64,000 bases of DNA from Ancylobacter novellus DSM 506 (GTDB lineage Bacteria; Pseudomonadota; Alphaproteobacteria; Rhizobiales; Xanthobacteraceae), in contig NC_014217.1 of the NCBI RefSeq assembly GCF_000092925.1, positions 2,480,001-2,544,000 on the forward strand. Reading direction: 5' to 3'. Made by a program: the position numbers and the translations under genes. Under the pieces are notes generated by a model. It had not been told where the DNA came from and did no database searches. It saw only the letters and a list, made by a program, of their open reading frames with translations. Positions 9,411 to 18,323 of this stretch are shown piece after piece; the stretch's first letter is position 1; every line of letters starts with the position of its first letter.

Positions 9411-10094
9411 TCACAGCTCGGCCCAATGCCGCAGCAGGTTGTGATAGACGTTCGCCAGCGACAGCACCGCCGGATCGTCGTCCGGCAGGCGAGCACGGGT
9501 GCCCATGATGGCGCGGTCGAGATCGTAGAGCATGGAGCGCCGCTCCTGGTCCTTGATCATGGACTGCGACCAGAAGAACGAGCCCCAGCGGCTGCCGCGG
9601 GTGATCTCCTTGACGCTGTGCAGGCTGGAGGCCGGATAGACCACGGCATGGCCTGCCGGCAGCTTCACCTCATGGGCGCCATAGGTGTCCTCGATGACCA
9701 GCTCGCCGCCGTCATACTCCTCCGGCTCGGTCAGGAAGATGGTGGTCGACACGTCGGCGCGCATGCGCATGCCGGTGCCGGAAATGGCGCGGATCGAGCC
9801 GTCGACATGGGCGCCGAACTTCATGCCGACATCGTAGCGGTTGAACATCGGCGGCAGCACGCGCAGCGGCATCACCGCCGAGTTGAACAGCGGGTTGCGC
9901 CCGAGCGCGCGCAGGACGATGTCGCCGAGCTCGGCGGCTTCCTTCGAGTCGACCGGGATCTGCAGGTTGTTCTTGGTCAGCGCCGCCTGCTGGCCGGCGG
10001 TGACGCGCCCATCCACCCAGGGGGAAGCCTCCAGCACGCGCCGGCAATGGGCGACCTCGTCGCGCGTGAGGATGTCGGGGATCTGGATCAGCAT
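9411..10094 (-). CDS. piuC: Fe(II)/2-oxoglutarate PKHD-type dioxygenase, PiuC/YbiX family
   Basis: The 227-residue product belongs to the PKHD-type hydroxylases found beside siderophore receptors. The iron ligands are visible as H96 and D98 in GAHVDGS and H159 in SSLHSVKE, with R169 placed to bind 2-oxoglutarate. These are the same positions as in E. coli YbiX. The protein is cytoplasmic (no signal peptide). It lies 87 bases downstream of the TonB-dependent receptor on the same strand and is probably co-transcribed. The substrate is unknown; a role in handling a siderophore ligand is inferred. Confidence 0.95.
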   Translation of the reverse strand: MLIQIPDILTRDEVAHCRRVLEASPWVDGRVTAGQQAALTKNNLQIPVDSKEAAELGDIVLRALGRNPLFNSAVMPLRVLPPMFNRYDVGMKFGAHVDGSIRAISGTGMRMRADVSTTIFLTEPEEYDGGELVIEDTYGAHEVKLPAGHAVVYPASSLHSVKEITRGSRWGSFFWSQSMIKDQERRSMLYDLDRAIMGTRARLPDDDPAVLSLANVYHNLLRHWAEL

Positions 10095-10181
10095 GGTCTC
10101 GTCCGGAAATGAAAAAGAGGGGAAAGCCGGTGAACCGGCCTTCCCCAGATGCGACGGTCAGTCGGTTCGGGCGCAGGCCCG

Positions 10182-12515
10182 TCAGAAGGTGGCGCCGATG
10201 GTCAGGACGAAGGTACGTCCCGAGGCCGGCACCGCGCGGTTGCCCCAGCCGGCGGCGTAGTTCAGCTCGTCGGTGAGGTTGTAGCCGTTCAGCGCGATAC
10301 GGAAGTTCTCGTACTGGTAGGAGACGAGGGCATCGAGCGAGAAGGTCTCGGGGATGATCGCCGTGTTGGCGGTGTTGGTGTAGTAGCGGTCGGCATAGGT
10401 CACGCCGGCGCCGACCATCAGCTTGCCCGGGATGCTCGTCCAGAAGCTCTTGGTGAGCTCGTAGGTCGTCCACAGGGTGAAGTTGTTCGGCGAGACGAAG
10501 GGCACTTCGTTGCCGACATATTCATCCGTGGTCGAGGTCTGGATCTCGCTGTCGTAATAGGCATAGCCCGCCTGGATCACCCACGCATCGGTGATGTTGC
10601 CGGTCAGGCCGAGCTCGACGCCCTGCACGCGCTGGTTCTCGCCGGTCTCGACGCTGTCGCCGGTTACCGGGTCGATGTAGTAGGCGTTGCTCTTGTCGAC
10701 GCGGAACAGCGAGCCGGTGAAGCCGAGGCGGCCGTCCAGCAGCGCGATCTTGAAGCCGGCTTCGTAAGTCTCGTTCTCTTCCGGCTCGAGGTCGTCCTGG
10801 ACCGGGTTGACGACGGTGATGTCGTTGGTCGGGAACATGCCCTGCGGCGAGAAGGAGCGCGCCCAGGAGACGTAGTAGGTCTGGGTGTCGGTCGGTTCCC
10901 AGATGATGCTCGCCTTCGGGCTCCAGAAGTCGGTCTGGGCGTCGGCATTGGTCCAGCTACCGCTGCCGTTCTGGCACACGGTCGAGCCGGTCTCGACGCA
11001 CCAGGCGCTGTAGTCGGACGAGTAGTTGTCGTAGCGCACGCCGCCCAGGATCGAGATCTGGTCGGTGAACCAGACACGGTCGCTGATGAAGGCGCCGAAA
11101 TCGGTGGCGTTCGACTGACGCTGGCCGTTATTGCCCATCGGGTTGGGATAGAGGAAGTAGCCGGTCGTGTTCTCGTAGATCGGGTTCCAGATGGTCGAGG
11201 TGCCCTTGGTGCCGTCGACCGAGACCAGCGTGCGCTCGTCATTGACGAAGTACATGTCGATGCCGCCGACCAGCTCGTGGCGCAGGAAGCCGGTGTTGAA
11301 CTTCGCGATGGCGGTGGTGATGTTCTGGCCGCTCCAGCTCGTCTGCTCGAAGCCCGGATTGCCGCCGCCGAAGCTGATGTTCGGGTTGCCGCCGGCGAAG
11401 AACTGGCCGGTGCAGCTATCGGCATATTCCTCGGGCGTCGCGTCGGTGCCGCCGTTGGAGCAGCCCGGCACGGTGGTGGCGAAGTTGCGGGTGTAGTAGC
11501 CGATCCGCGAGTCGTTGGTGATGGTCAGCCAGTCGTTCACCTCGCGCTTGTAGTTGGCGGTGAACATGTTGGTGTCGGTGTCGTCGTGGTCCGTCACCTT
11601 GCCGTAGAAGGTAGAGCGGGGGACGCCGAACTCCGTCACCGGCTTGCCGAGCGGCCCGAGGCGCGCGGCGTCGCCATACAGCGGGGTGACGACCGGCACG
11701 CCGTAGTCCGGCGTGCGCTCGCCGCGCTGGTACAGGTAGTTCAGGTGCAGGGTCTGGTCGGTGCCGAGGCCGAAGCCGAGGTCGGCGAGGATGCCCCAGC
11801 GGTTCGACTCGACATGGTCGCGGTCTTCCACGTCCTGCTCGTTGACCATGCCGACGATGCGCATCGCCGTGGTCTGGTCGAGCTGCTTGTTGATGTCGAA
11901 CACGCCGCGATAGAGCGGGCCGGAGCCGAACTGGCCCTCGATGTCGTACTTGTCGCCGAGATGCGCCTTCTTCAGCGTCGAGTTGATGACGCCGCCGGTG
12001 GTGCCGGCGCCGAAGGTTTCGGACGAGGGACCCTTCAGCACCTCGACCGTCTCATAGGCGAAGCTGTCGCGGACATAGACGCCGAAGTCGCGCAGGCCGT
12101 TGATGTAGATGTCGCCCTTGGCCTGGAAGCCGCGGATGCGGAACTGGTCGCCGTTCATGCCGCCGCCGCCCTCGCCGATGCCGACGGTGACGCCCGGAAC
12201 GTTGCGCAGCGCCTGCTCGAGCGTGGTGACGCCCTGCTCCTGCATCGTCTCCTGGGTGATGACGGTGATGACCTGCGGCGTGTCCTGCACCGTGCCGGGA
12301 AGCCGCGAGAGACCCGTCGACGCTTCGAGCGTGTTGGCCGGCGAACCCTCGCCTTCGACCGTCACGGTCGGCAGTTCCTCGTCGGAGGCTGGCGGCGTGG
12401 TCGCCGCCTGCTGGGCCAGCGCGCCGAACATCGGAAATGCCGTCATCGTCATGGCAAGTCCGGCCGTCACTGCGGCGTTAGGCGCAGTATCTCTCAGCGT
12501 CTTCAATGTCTTCAT
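10182..12515 (-). CDS. TonB-dependent siderophore receptor (Fiu/PiuA type)
   Basis: This outer-membrane receptor of 777 residues takes up ferric siderophores with TonB energy. It has a signal peptide (ending near GALAQQ) and a TonB box-like LPTVTVEGEG. The plug domain carries TVQDTPQVITVITQETM, LEQALRNVPGVT and GDQFRIRGFQAKGDIYING, and a 22-strand barrel ends in a terminal phenylalanine. It lacks the N-terminal signalling extension seen in FecA-type transducers. I chose the ATG at 12515 (MKTLKTLRD); the frame is open to 12578. Pairing with piuC suggests a catecholate-type ligand. Confidence 0.94.
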   Translation of the reverse strand: MKTLKTLRDTAPNAAVTAGLAMTMTAFPMFGALAQQAATTPPASDEELPTVTVEGEGSPANTLEASTGLSRLPGTVQDTPQVITVITQETMQEQGVTTLEQALRNVPGVTVGIGEGGGGMNGDQFRIRGFQAKGDIYINGLRDFGVYVRDSFAYETVEVLKGPSSETFGAGTTGGVINSTLKKAHLGDKYDIEGQFGSGPLYRGVFDINKQLDQTTAMRIVGMVNEQDVEDRDHVESNRWGILADLGFGLGTDQTLHLNYLYQRGERTPDYGVPVVTPLYGDAARLGPLGKPVTEFGVPRSTFYGKVTDHDDTDTNMFTANYKREVNDWLTITNDSRIGYYTRNFATTVPGCSNGGTDATPEEYADSCTGQFFAGGNPNISFGGGNPGFEQTSWSGQNITTAIAKFNTGFLRHELVGGIDMYFVNDERTLVSVDGTKGTSTIWNPIYENTTGYFLYPNPMGNNGQRQSNATDFGAFISDRVWFTDQISILGGVRYDNYSSDYSAWCVETGSTVCQNGSGSWTNADAQTDFWSPKASIIWEPTDTQTYYVSWARSFSPQGMFPTNDITVVNPVQDDLEPEENETYEAGFKIALLDGRLGFTGSLFRVDKSNAYYIDPVTGDSVETGENQRVQGVELGLTGNITDAWVIQAGYAYYDSEIQTSTTDEYVGNEVPFVSPNNFTLWTTYELTKSFWTSIPGKLMVGAGVTYADRYYTNTANTAIIPETFSLDALVSYQYENFRIALNGYNLTDELNYAAGWGNRAVPASGRTFVLTIGATF

Positions 12516-12634
12516 CGGAACCCAACCCCTTATTGGTATCTTTTTGCGTCTATTAGAGACGATTCCACCCCCCTTCAAACATTATGTTTTTTATCTGTTC
12601 CAAGATCGACTTCTTACGACGATTCAAATATGCA

Positions 12635-12653
12635 GTTTTTAATTTTTAAAAAC
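12635..12653. promoter_or_regulatory. AT-rich palindrome in the receptor/Sel1 divergent region
   Basis: GTTTTTAA-TTT-TTAAAAAC is a perfect 8-bp inverted repeat in an unusually AT-rich stretch (about 12570-12660). It lies 120 bases before the receptor start and 121 bases before the Sel1 gene. An iron regulator (Fur, RirA or Irr type) could bind here, but the sequence is not a recognisable Fur box or ICE motif. Confidence 0.4.
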
Positions 12654-12773
12654 TAAAGAACGAGCAATCATCTTGCGAATAGACTCGACGAGACCTTATG
12701 TGACGCAAGGATGTAAGGCCCATGCCGGGCTTCGCGCGGAGCGGGCCGGCAGGCCGCGGAGGACGGCGAAAGC

Positions 12774-13781
12774 ATGCCCGAGGCGTGGATTTCCTTTACC
12801 GAGCTCAAGCGAATGGGTCCGGAGGTGTTGCGCGCGCGCATCAGTGAGCGGCCGCAGGAAGCCGCCCGCTGGGTGGAGGCGGCGGCGCTGAACGGGCTGG
12901 TCAACGCGCAGATCGCCTGGGGCCAGATGCTGGTCGACGGCCATGGGGTCGAGCGCGATCCCGAGGCGGGGCTGCGCTGGTTCACCGTCGCCGCCAGCGC
13001 CGGCAGCGCGGAAGGCACCAACATGGTCGGGCGCTGCCACGAACTTGGCTGGGGCGTGCCCGCCGACGCCGCCGAGGCGGCGCGGCACTACCGCAGGGCC
13101 GCCGCTGCCGGCCACGCCTGGGCGCAGTTCAACCTCGCCACGCTGCTGCTCGACGGACGCGGCGTGGCGGCCGAACGGCACGAGGCGCTCGTCTGGTACA
13201 TGCGCTCGGCCTCGGGCGGCAACGCCAAGGCGATGACCATGCTCGGCCGCTTCCTCGAATTCGGCTGGGACCGCCCTGCCCGTCCCGCGGCGGCGCTGCG
13301 CTGGTATCGGCGCGGAGCGGAAGGCGGCGACTATCGTGGCCAGTTCGACCATGCCCGCCTGCTGCTGGAGCTCGGCGGCCGGCTGGAGGAGGCCCTGCCC
13401 TGGTTCGCGCGCTCGATCGAGGCCGGCGTCCCCGCCTTCTGCCGCAATGTCGGGACCGGCCTGCGCACCGCACCGGAACCGATGCTGCGCTGGCTGGCGC
13501 TGCGCGCGCTGGAGCGCGCCTGCGCGAGCGGCGAGCCGCACGATTTGCGCGCCTATGCGGCGGCGCTGGCCGAAGGGCTCGGCGGCCTGCCCGATCCCGA
13601 GGGCGCGGCAGGCCAGTTCGAGCGCGCCCGCATGGCCGAAGCCGCGCTTCGCCGGCAGCCCGTCGCGCCGACGCGGGTCAAGCGCCCGGCATCGCGCAGC
13701 TTTCGCAAACGGTTCATCGCGCGTTTTCGGCGGATGGTCGGCCGCGTCGGCACCTTCCGCAGCGGATCACAATTGAGTTAA
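12774..13781 (+). CDS. Sel1-repeat (SLR/TPR-like) protein next to piuC
   Basis: The 335-residue protein carries tandem Sel1-like repeats between about residues 30 and 220, each of the form A-x-x-x-L-G-x-x-x-x-x-G-x-G-V-x-x-D-x-x-x-A-x-x-W. Visible examples are IAWGQMLVDGHGVERDPEAG, FNLATLLLDGRGVAAERHEA and MLGRFLEFGW. Such repeats make alpha-helical scaffolds for protein contacts. There is no signal peptide; the C-terminus is basic. It is divergent from the receptor-piuC pair, and from memory a Sel1 gene also accompanies piuA-piuC in Pseudomonas aeruginosa (PA4514-PA4516), so a shared role in iron uptake is likely. Confidence 0.88.
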   Translation: MPEAWISFTELKRMGPEVLRARISERPQEAARWVEAAALNGLVNAQIAWGQMLVDGHGVERDPEAGLRWFTVAASAGSAEGTNMVGRCHELGWGVPADAAEAARHYRRAAAAGHAWAQFNLATLLLDGRGVAAERHEALVWYMRSASGGNAKAMTMLGRFLEFGWDRPARPAAALRWYRRGAEGGDYRGQFDHARLLLELGGRLEEALPWFARSIEAGVPAFCRNVGTGLRTAPEPMLRWLALRALERACASGEPHDLRAYAAALAEGLGGLPDPEGAAGQFERARMAEAALRRQPVAPTRVKRPASRSFRKRFIARFRRMVGRVGTFRSGSQLS

Positions 13782-14003
13782 GAACTAAAACGCAGGGATA
13801 ACCGAAGCAAAGCTTCTTCATTACTATGCGACCTCTGGCACCTAACAAGATACCGAAGCGCCACCTGTCGCCTGACATTCTTCATATGGTCGACTTCGAC
13901 CCAGAGGTATTGGCTGAAACCCGTTACCACCGCCGCCGCTTCTTGCCTCGGCGCCGGGACAACAGATTGCACGCGGCGCCCCCTTCAACAGGAGAGCGCT
14001 GCA

Positions 14004-15557
14004 ATGTGGCAGGCAGAGAGAAAAGCACGAGGACTGGCCCTGGTCGGCACCGGCGCGCTCGCCGCGTGTCTCGTCATGGGAACGATGATTGAAGCCGAAG
14101 CGCAATCGCGCGGCGGCCTGGGCGGCGCGGCGGGGCGCGCCGGCGATGGAGCCGGGCGCGCCGCCTCCGGCCTTGGAAAGTCGCTCGGCGGCACCGTATC
14201 GGGCGTGACCGGCGCCGTGGGTGGCACCGTGTCGGGTGTGGGCGGCGCCGTGGGCGGCGCGCTCTCCGGCACGGGCACCAACGTCGGCAGCAGTGTCGGT
14301 AGCGCCGTCTCGGGCACCACCAATGCTGTAGGCGACGCCGTGTCGGGTATCGGCAGCAGCGTCGGCGGAGCGGTTTCCGGCGTCGGCGGCAGCGTCGGCG
14401 GCGCCACCTCCGGTCTCGGCGGCGGCCTGAGCGGTGGCGGCGGCCTTGGCGGCGGCCTCGGTTCGGTCGGCGGGGTCTCCGACGGCATGGGCAGCGGCTC
14501 CCGCGGCGACAGCACCACCTCGGTGACCGGACGCGCTCCCCTCTCGGCCAATCTGCTGGCGATCCAGCTCGAGCTGTTGCGGCGCGGCCAGGCGCCGGTG
14601 GCGGTCGTCCGCAGCAACAGCGGCAACATCGCCGACGCCAAGGTGAACCTGCTGGGCCGTCGCGGCGTCAACGCCAATGCGGCGGTCGGCACCTCGTCGA
14701 CGCGCGGCCTGGCCGTCGACGCCAAGGCGAACGCGCTCGGCGCGCGCGGCGTGACTGCCAATGCCGACGCCACGTTGGGCGATCGCCGCGCCCGGCGCGC
14801 GCCGACCAACGCCACTGTCGGGCTCACTGCGCTCGGCACCGGCGGCGTTGCCAATCGCACCACCGCAACCCTCGGCGGCCCCAGCTCGACGGCCAAAGTC
14901 GGCAGCCGGACGACGCTCGGCTCCCTGCGCGGCACGACCGCCACGGTCGATGCCACGGTCGGCGACCGCCGGCCGGCCACGCGCAGCCTGGCGAACGCCA
15001 ATGTCGGGCTGAACACGCTCGGCACGAACGGCGTGACCAACCGCACCAGCGCGACCCTGCTCGGCACCAACCCCACCGCCGACGTCAGCAGCACCACCAC
15101 GCTCGGCGGCAGCAGCGGCCTGACCAGCGGCACCCGCGCCACCATCGGCGGCACGGGCTCGACCGCGGCGGCCGGCACCACCGCGTCGCTCGGCGGCGCT
15201 GACGGCGTCGGCGCGAATGCGGGCGCCGCCATCGGCGGCGCCAGCACCGCGGCGGTCAATGTCGGCATCGGTATCGGCGGCGATGCGACCGGACCGGGTA
15301 CGGGCGGCCCCGGCACTGGCGGCCCCGGCGCGGGTCCCGGCACCGGCCCCGGTGGTCCCAGCGCCGGCGGCCCTGGTACGGGTGGTCCCAGCGTGGGTCG
15401 CCCCGGCCCGGGCGGTGGCACGGGCATCGGCGCCCGCAACACCAGCCGCGCTTCCGACATCGCGGAGAAGAAGACCCGCTGCACCGGCGTGCTGTCGGAC
15501 CCTCGCTCCTATGATTCCGGCCTCGTGGCGCTGTGTCGCGACCTGATCGGCGGCTGA
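14004..15557 (+). CDS. Gly/Ala/Thr-rich exported repeat protein, unknown function
   Basis: This 517-residue protein starts at an ATG with AGGAGAG eight bases upstream and a hydrophobic signal-like segment (LALVGTGALAACLVMGTMI). Residues 35-170 are a Gly-Ser-Val tract with GG(A/T)VSG units. Residues 180-430 hold degenerate repeats built around NA-ATVG, LTALGTGGVANRTTATLGG and LNTLGTNGVTNRTSATLLG. A Gly-Pro tract follows at about 430-475. The end is a compact Cys-containing tail (KKTRCTGVLSDPRSYDSG, LVALCRDLIGG) that looks like the most constrained part. The regular T/V-G spacing hints at a beta-solenoid or surface protein, but I recognise no family. Confidence 0.75.
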   Translation: MWQAERKARGLALVGTGALAACLVMGTMIEAEAQSRGGLGGAAGRAGDGAGRAASGLGKSLGGTVSGVTGAVGGTVSGVGGAVGGALSGTGTNVGSSVGSAVSGTTNAVGDAVSGIGSSVGGAVSGVGGSVGGATSGLGGGLSGGGGLGGGLGSVGGVSDGMGSGSRGDSTTSVTGRAPLSANLLAIQLELLRRGQAPVAVVRSNSGNIADAKVNLLGRRGVNANAAVGTSSTRGLAVDAKANALGARGVTANADATLGDRRARRAPTNATVGLTALGTGGVANRTTATLGGPSSTAKVGSRTTLGSLRGTTATVDATVGDRRPATRSLANANVGLNTLGTNGVTNRTSATLLGTNPTADVSSTTTLGGSSGLTSGTRATIGGTGSTAAAGTTASLGGADGVGANAGAAIGGASTAAVNVGIGIGGDATGPGTGGPGTGGPGAGPGTGPGGPSAGGPGTGGPSVGRPGPGGGTGIGARNTSRASDIAEKKTRCTGVLSDPRSYDSGLVALCRDLIGG

Positions 15558-15575
15558 CCGGCCGATCCGACCACC

Positions 15576-15608
15576 GGCCGTCCCGGCTTCCCGCCGGGGC
15601 GGCCTTTT
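15576..15608 (+). terminator. Rho-independent terminator
   Basis: GGCCGTCCCGGC (15576-15587), loop TTCCC, GCCGGGGCGGCC (15593-15604) form a 12-bp stem with one G-U pair, followed by TTTT. It closes the Gly-rich protein gene 19 bases after its stop. Confidence 0.8.
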
Positions 15609-15610
15609 CA

Positions 15611-16000
15611 TCAGCCGCGGCTATTGGCCCAGGCGCGGATCTCACCGACGAGATGGCGGAAATCCCAGAACGCGGCCCCAAGCAGCACCGCCGGCACCAG
15701 CGCCGCCAGCAAGGCCCAGCCCTCCGACCAGTCGACCGGCCCGCGGGCGAAATCATAGGCGGTGTAGGCGCCGAACAGCGTCACCACCACGGCGATGCCG
15801 AAATAGGCGATGCGGTCGAGCCTCGTGACAATAAGGGCGATCAAGGCTGCCACCACGACGCCGATCAGCGCCGCCCAGCCCCAGCCGAGCGAGAGCAGCG
15901 TCGCCGCCCAGCGCCCCGCGCTGGCGGAGACGAAGATGAGTGCCGCAAGCACCAGGAACCCCGCCCGCAGGCGCAGGATCGACACGCTCGCCGCCGCCAT
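15611..16000 (-). CDS. Small four-helix membrane protein, unknown function
   Basis: The 129-residue product is mostly hydrophobic with about four membrane segments: AGFLVLAALIFVSASA, TLLSLGWGWAALIGVVVAALIAL, IAYFGIAVVVTLFGAYTAYDF and GWALLAALVPAVLLGAAFW. A charged C-terminal helix (DFRHLVGEIRAW) follows. The ATG at 16000 is preceded by GGGGGAAGG; the frame extends to a GTG at 16033. I recognise no family. It is convergent with the Gly-rich protein gene. Confidence 0.7.
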   Translation of the reverse strand: MAAASVSILRLRAGFLVLAALIFVSASAGRWAATLLSLGWGWAALIGVVVAALIALIVTRLDRIAYFGIAVVVTLFGAYTAYDFARGPVDWSEGWALLAALVPAVLLGAAFWDFRHLVGEIRAWANSRG

Positions 16001-16158
16001 TCCGGCCTTCCCCCGCACTACCGCCGCACTCACGCGAATCTGTGCCGTATCGGCATCACGCGCGCAATACGCAACCTCGCGGCGGCAACACGCCTTCGCA
16101 GCGCCGCGGATTCGGCGAGAATGGCGTTAGGTTAAATCCCCCCGATTCCGGATCCTCC

Positions 16159-17055
16159 ATGCACCACGTCCTGGTCCTGCTCAACGCCAATGCCGGCACG
16201 CTGCTCGACCGCAATGCGGAGGAAGTGCGCGACCTCGTCGAGCAGGGCCTCGGCGACGGCGACCTTCAGGTCGAGGTGCATCTGCTGCGCGGCAAGAACC
16301 TGGTACGCGCCATTCGAGAATCAGGACGCGGGCCGCACGACACCGTCATCGTCGGCGGCGGCGACGGCAGCGCCAGCCTCGCGGCGAAGAGCCTCGACGG
16401 CTCGGGCAAGGTGCTCGGCATATTGCCGCTCGGCACGCTGAACCTGCTGGCGCGCGACATCGGCATGCCGACCGATCTTCCCGAAGCCCTCGCCGCGCTG
16501 GCCGCGGCGCAGGTGCGCGAGGTCGATTTCGGCACGCTGAACGGGCGCCCCTTCCACACCATCTCCGGCATGGGCTTCTTCAGCCAGATGGCGCGCGCCC
16601 GCGAGACGGCGCGGCAGTGGAAGCTCTGGCGTTTCCTCGCCGTGATCATCGCTGCCATGCTCGCGCTGCGCCGCACCGGCCGCTTCGACCTCGAGGTGAC
16701 GGTCGACGGCACGCCGCACAGCTTCCGCGCCTTCGCCGCCCTCGTCTCGGTCAACCGCTTCAGCGGGCCCGGCTGGCGGCGCGCGCATCTCGACGAGGGC
16801 GTGCTGGAGCTTCACATCGCCGAGGACCGCGGCGCCCTCGCCTTGCTCAAGGCCGGCGCCGACATGGTCGCCGACACCTGGCGCAGCAATCCCGGCATCG
16901 TCAGCCTGACGGGAAAGCGGATCACCCTGCGGCGGCCGAACCGCGACCGCTCCTGGGTCTCGACCGATGGCGAGCTGGCGCGCGAGAAGATGCCGCTCGA
17001 CTACCGCGTCATGCCGCGCGGGCTGAAGCTGCTGATCCCGCCGAAGGGGGAGTGA
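16159..17055 (+). CDS. Diacylglycerol kinase/YegS-like lipid kinase
   Basis: The 298-residue product shows the DAGK catalytic domain: LLNANAGT near the start (a variant of the family N-x-x-G), the ATP-binding VIVGGGDGSASLAAKSL near residue 65, LGILPLGTLNLLARDIGMP (family PxGTxN), and SGMGFFSQM. The C-terminal half has the beta-sandwich features (LVSVNRFSGPGWRRAHLDEG, STDGELAREKMPL) of YegS/DgkB-type kinases. It phosphorylates lipid or sphingoid acceptors, and no membrane segment beyond short hydrophobic stretches is seen. Homology supports the ATG at 16159. Confidence 0.92.
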   Translation: MHHVLVLLNANAGTLLDRNAEEVRDLVEQGLGDGDLQVEVHLLRGKNLVRAIRESGRGPHDTVIVGGGDGSASLAAKSLDGSGKVLGILPLGTLNLLARDIGMPTDLPEALAALAAAQVREVDFGTLNGRPFHTISGMGFFSQMARARETARQWKLWRFLAVIIAAMLALRRTGRFDLEVTVDGTPHSFRAFAALVSVNRFSGPGWRRAHLDEGVLELHIAEDRGALALLKAGADMVADTWRSNPGIVSLTGKRITLRRPNRDRSWVSTDGELAREKMPLDYRVMPRGLKLLIPPKGE

Positions 17056-17116
17056 GGGTCGGGCGGCGGCGGACGTCTCGGGATCCGACCCAAAACTCCA
17101 GCTCCGACAGGACCAA

Positions 17117-17224
17117 CCTCATCCTGAGATGCCCGGCCAACGGCCGGGCCTCGAAGGATGCACGTCCGGGTGCGCTGTAACGAGCATCCTTCGAGGCTCG
17201 CTACGCTCGCACCTCAGGATGAGG
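17117..17224. repeat. Palindromic intergenic element, family 2, copy A
   Basis: The ends are CCTCATCCTGAG and CTCAGGATGAGG, and inside lie GCCCGGCC-AA-GGCCGGGC, CTCGAAGGATG and its complement CATCCTTCGAG. A second copy, largely in the opposite orientation, is at 40485-40594. It separates the convergent lipid kinase and SIMPL genes. Elements of this wording are, from memory, common in Bradyrhizobium and its relatives. Confidence 0.85.
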
Positions 17225-17252
17225 ACGCTGTTTCGGGCCTTGGGATGCCCCC

Positions 17253-17975
17253 TCAGCGCGGCTCGATCTCGTAGGTGATGGTCACGCCGGCGCGCAGCTC
17301 GGTCTCGCCCGCTTCGACCGGCACGGCATCGGCCTTCATCATCGCCGGCGCCGCCATCATGCGCGGCATCGGGCGCGGGCCGCCCTCGCCGGAAATGGAG
17401 AGCACCCTCACCAGGCGCACGCCGCTCGCCTCGGCGATCAGCCCGGCCTGGTGGCGCGCATCCTTCACCGCGGCGACGCGGGCGGCGTCCTCCAGCGCGG
17501 CGGGATCGGCGATGTCGAAGGCGATGCCGCCGATCTGGTTGGCGCCCTTGCTCACCATCTCGTCGAGCAGCGTACCGAGCTTGCCGAGGTCGCGCACCCG
17601 CACGGTGACGTTGTTGCTCACCTGATAGCCGGCAATGCGCGGGGCCTCGTTGCTGTCCTTCTTCGGCGGGGCGTATTGCGGTTGCACCGAGAAGCCGGAG
17701 GTGGCGATATCGCGCGGCTCGATGCCGGCGGCCTTGATCGCCTCGATCAGCTGGGCGACGGCAGAGGAATTGGCTTCGAGCGCCTCGCGCGCGGTCTTGC
17801 CCTCGCTCACCACGCCGGAAGTGAGGCTCGCCATGTCCGGCACCGCGCTGGCCTTGCCCTCGCCGGTCACGGTGAGGGTCGAGCGCCGCGGGCCGGAGGA
17901 GATGTCCTGCGCGGCGAGCGGCGAGAGCCCCGCGAGCAGCACGGCGACGCAGAAGGAGGCGCGGATGAGCTTCAT
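17253..17975 (-). CDS. SIMPL domain (DUF541) exported protein
   Basis: The 240-residue product has a signal peptide (cleavage near SPLAAQD). The SIMPL/DUF541 pattern follows: STLTVTGEGKASAVPDMASL, REALEANSSAVAQLIEAIKA, GIEPRDIATSGFSVQPQY, YQVSNNVTVRVRDLGKLGTL, and a C-terminal VTITYEI strand. Members such as E. coli YggE are periplasmic or outer-membrane proteins tied to oxidative-stress tolerance; the biochemical role is unsettled. GAGGAAG precedes the ATG at 17975, while the open frame to 18338 is not homologous. Confidence 0.93.
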   Translation of the reverse strand: MKLIRASFCVAVLLAGLSPLAAQDISSGPRRSTLTVTGEGKASAVPDMASLTSGVVSEGKTAREALEANSSAVAQLIEAIKAAGIEPRDIATSGFSVQPQYAPPKKDSNEAPRIAGYQVSNNVTVRVRDLGKLGTLLDEMVSKGANQIGGIAFDIADPAALEDAARVAAVKDARHQAGLIAEASGVRLVRVLSISGEGGPRPMPRMMAAPAMMKADAVPVEAGETELRAGVTITYEIEPR

Positions 17976-18058
17976 GTCTGACTTCCTCGAACCAGCCGAA
18001 TGACGAAACGGCAGCGAGAGCACTGCTGCCCGAAGGCGGCGGCATTGGGGCGGGCGGT

Positions 18059-18103
18059 GCGGATGGGGACGGCGTGGATGGGGATGGTGCGGATGGGGAT
18101 GGC
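18059..18103. repeat. 15-bp tandem repeat, three copies
   Basis: Three direct copies of a 15-base unit, close to GCGGATGGGGATGGC, lie at 18059-18073, 18074-18088 and 18089-18103, with two or three changes between copies. They sit upstream of the SIMPL gene and before the tRNA promoter. No dyad symmetry is present. The rest of 18104-18257 shows nothing I can assign. Confidence 0.8.
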
Positions 18104-18257
18104 GCGCGGTGAACTCAGGTGCGAGGCGCGTGGGGTACTCTCCTCCTCGGCCGGCTGCGGCGGCCGCGAAGCCGCGTGGGGATGTGTGCCACCCGCCCTC
18201 CCCTCGCCGGCCGGCGAGCGTCGGCGAGACGGAAGGTGGACAGCGCCAGCGCCCCGG

Positions 18258-18286
18258 TTGGCGCGCGCACGGTCCTTTGCTAGTTT
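18258..18286 (+). promoter_or_regulatory. Probable sigma-70 promoter of the tRNA gene
   Basis: TTGGCG (18258-18263) and TAGTTT (18281-18286) are spaced by 17 bases. Transcription would begin near 18293, about 30 bases before the tRNA. Confidence 0.5.
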
Positions 18287-18323
18287 CCGCCCGCCCCACC
18301 GGCGCCTTTGCGCGCCCCGGCAA

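Noticed and set aside
13826..14092. A short plus-strand frame before the Gly-rich protein
   Set aside because: It overlaps the signal-peptide region of that gene, has no ribosome site and turns into an Arg-rich antisense-like tail.
17117..17224. Long palindrome considered as a terminator
   Set aside because: It has no T-tract and recurs at 40485-40594 as a dispersed repeat, so I call it a repeat.
18059..18103. Tandem repeats considered as a CRISPR array
   Set aside because: The 15-base units are directly joined with no spacers, and no cas genes are nearby.
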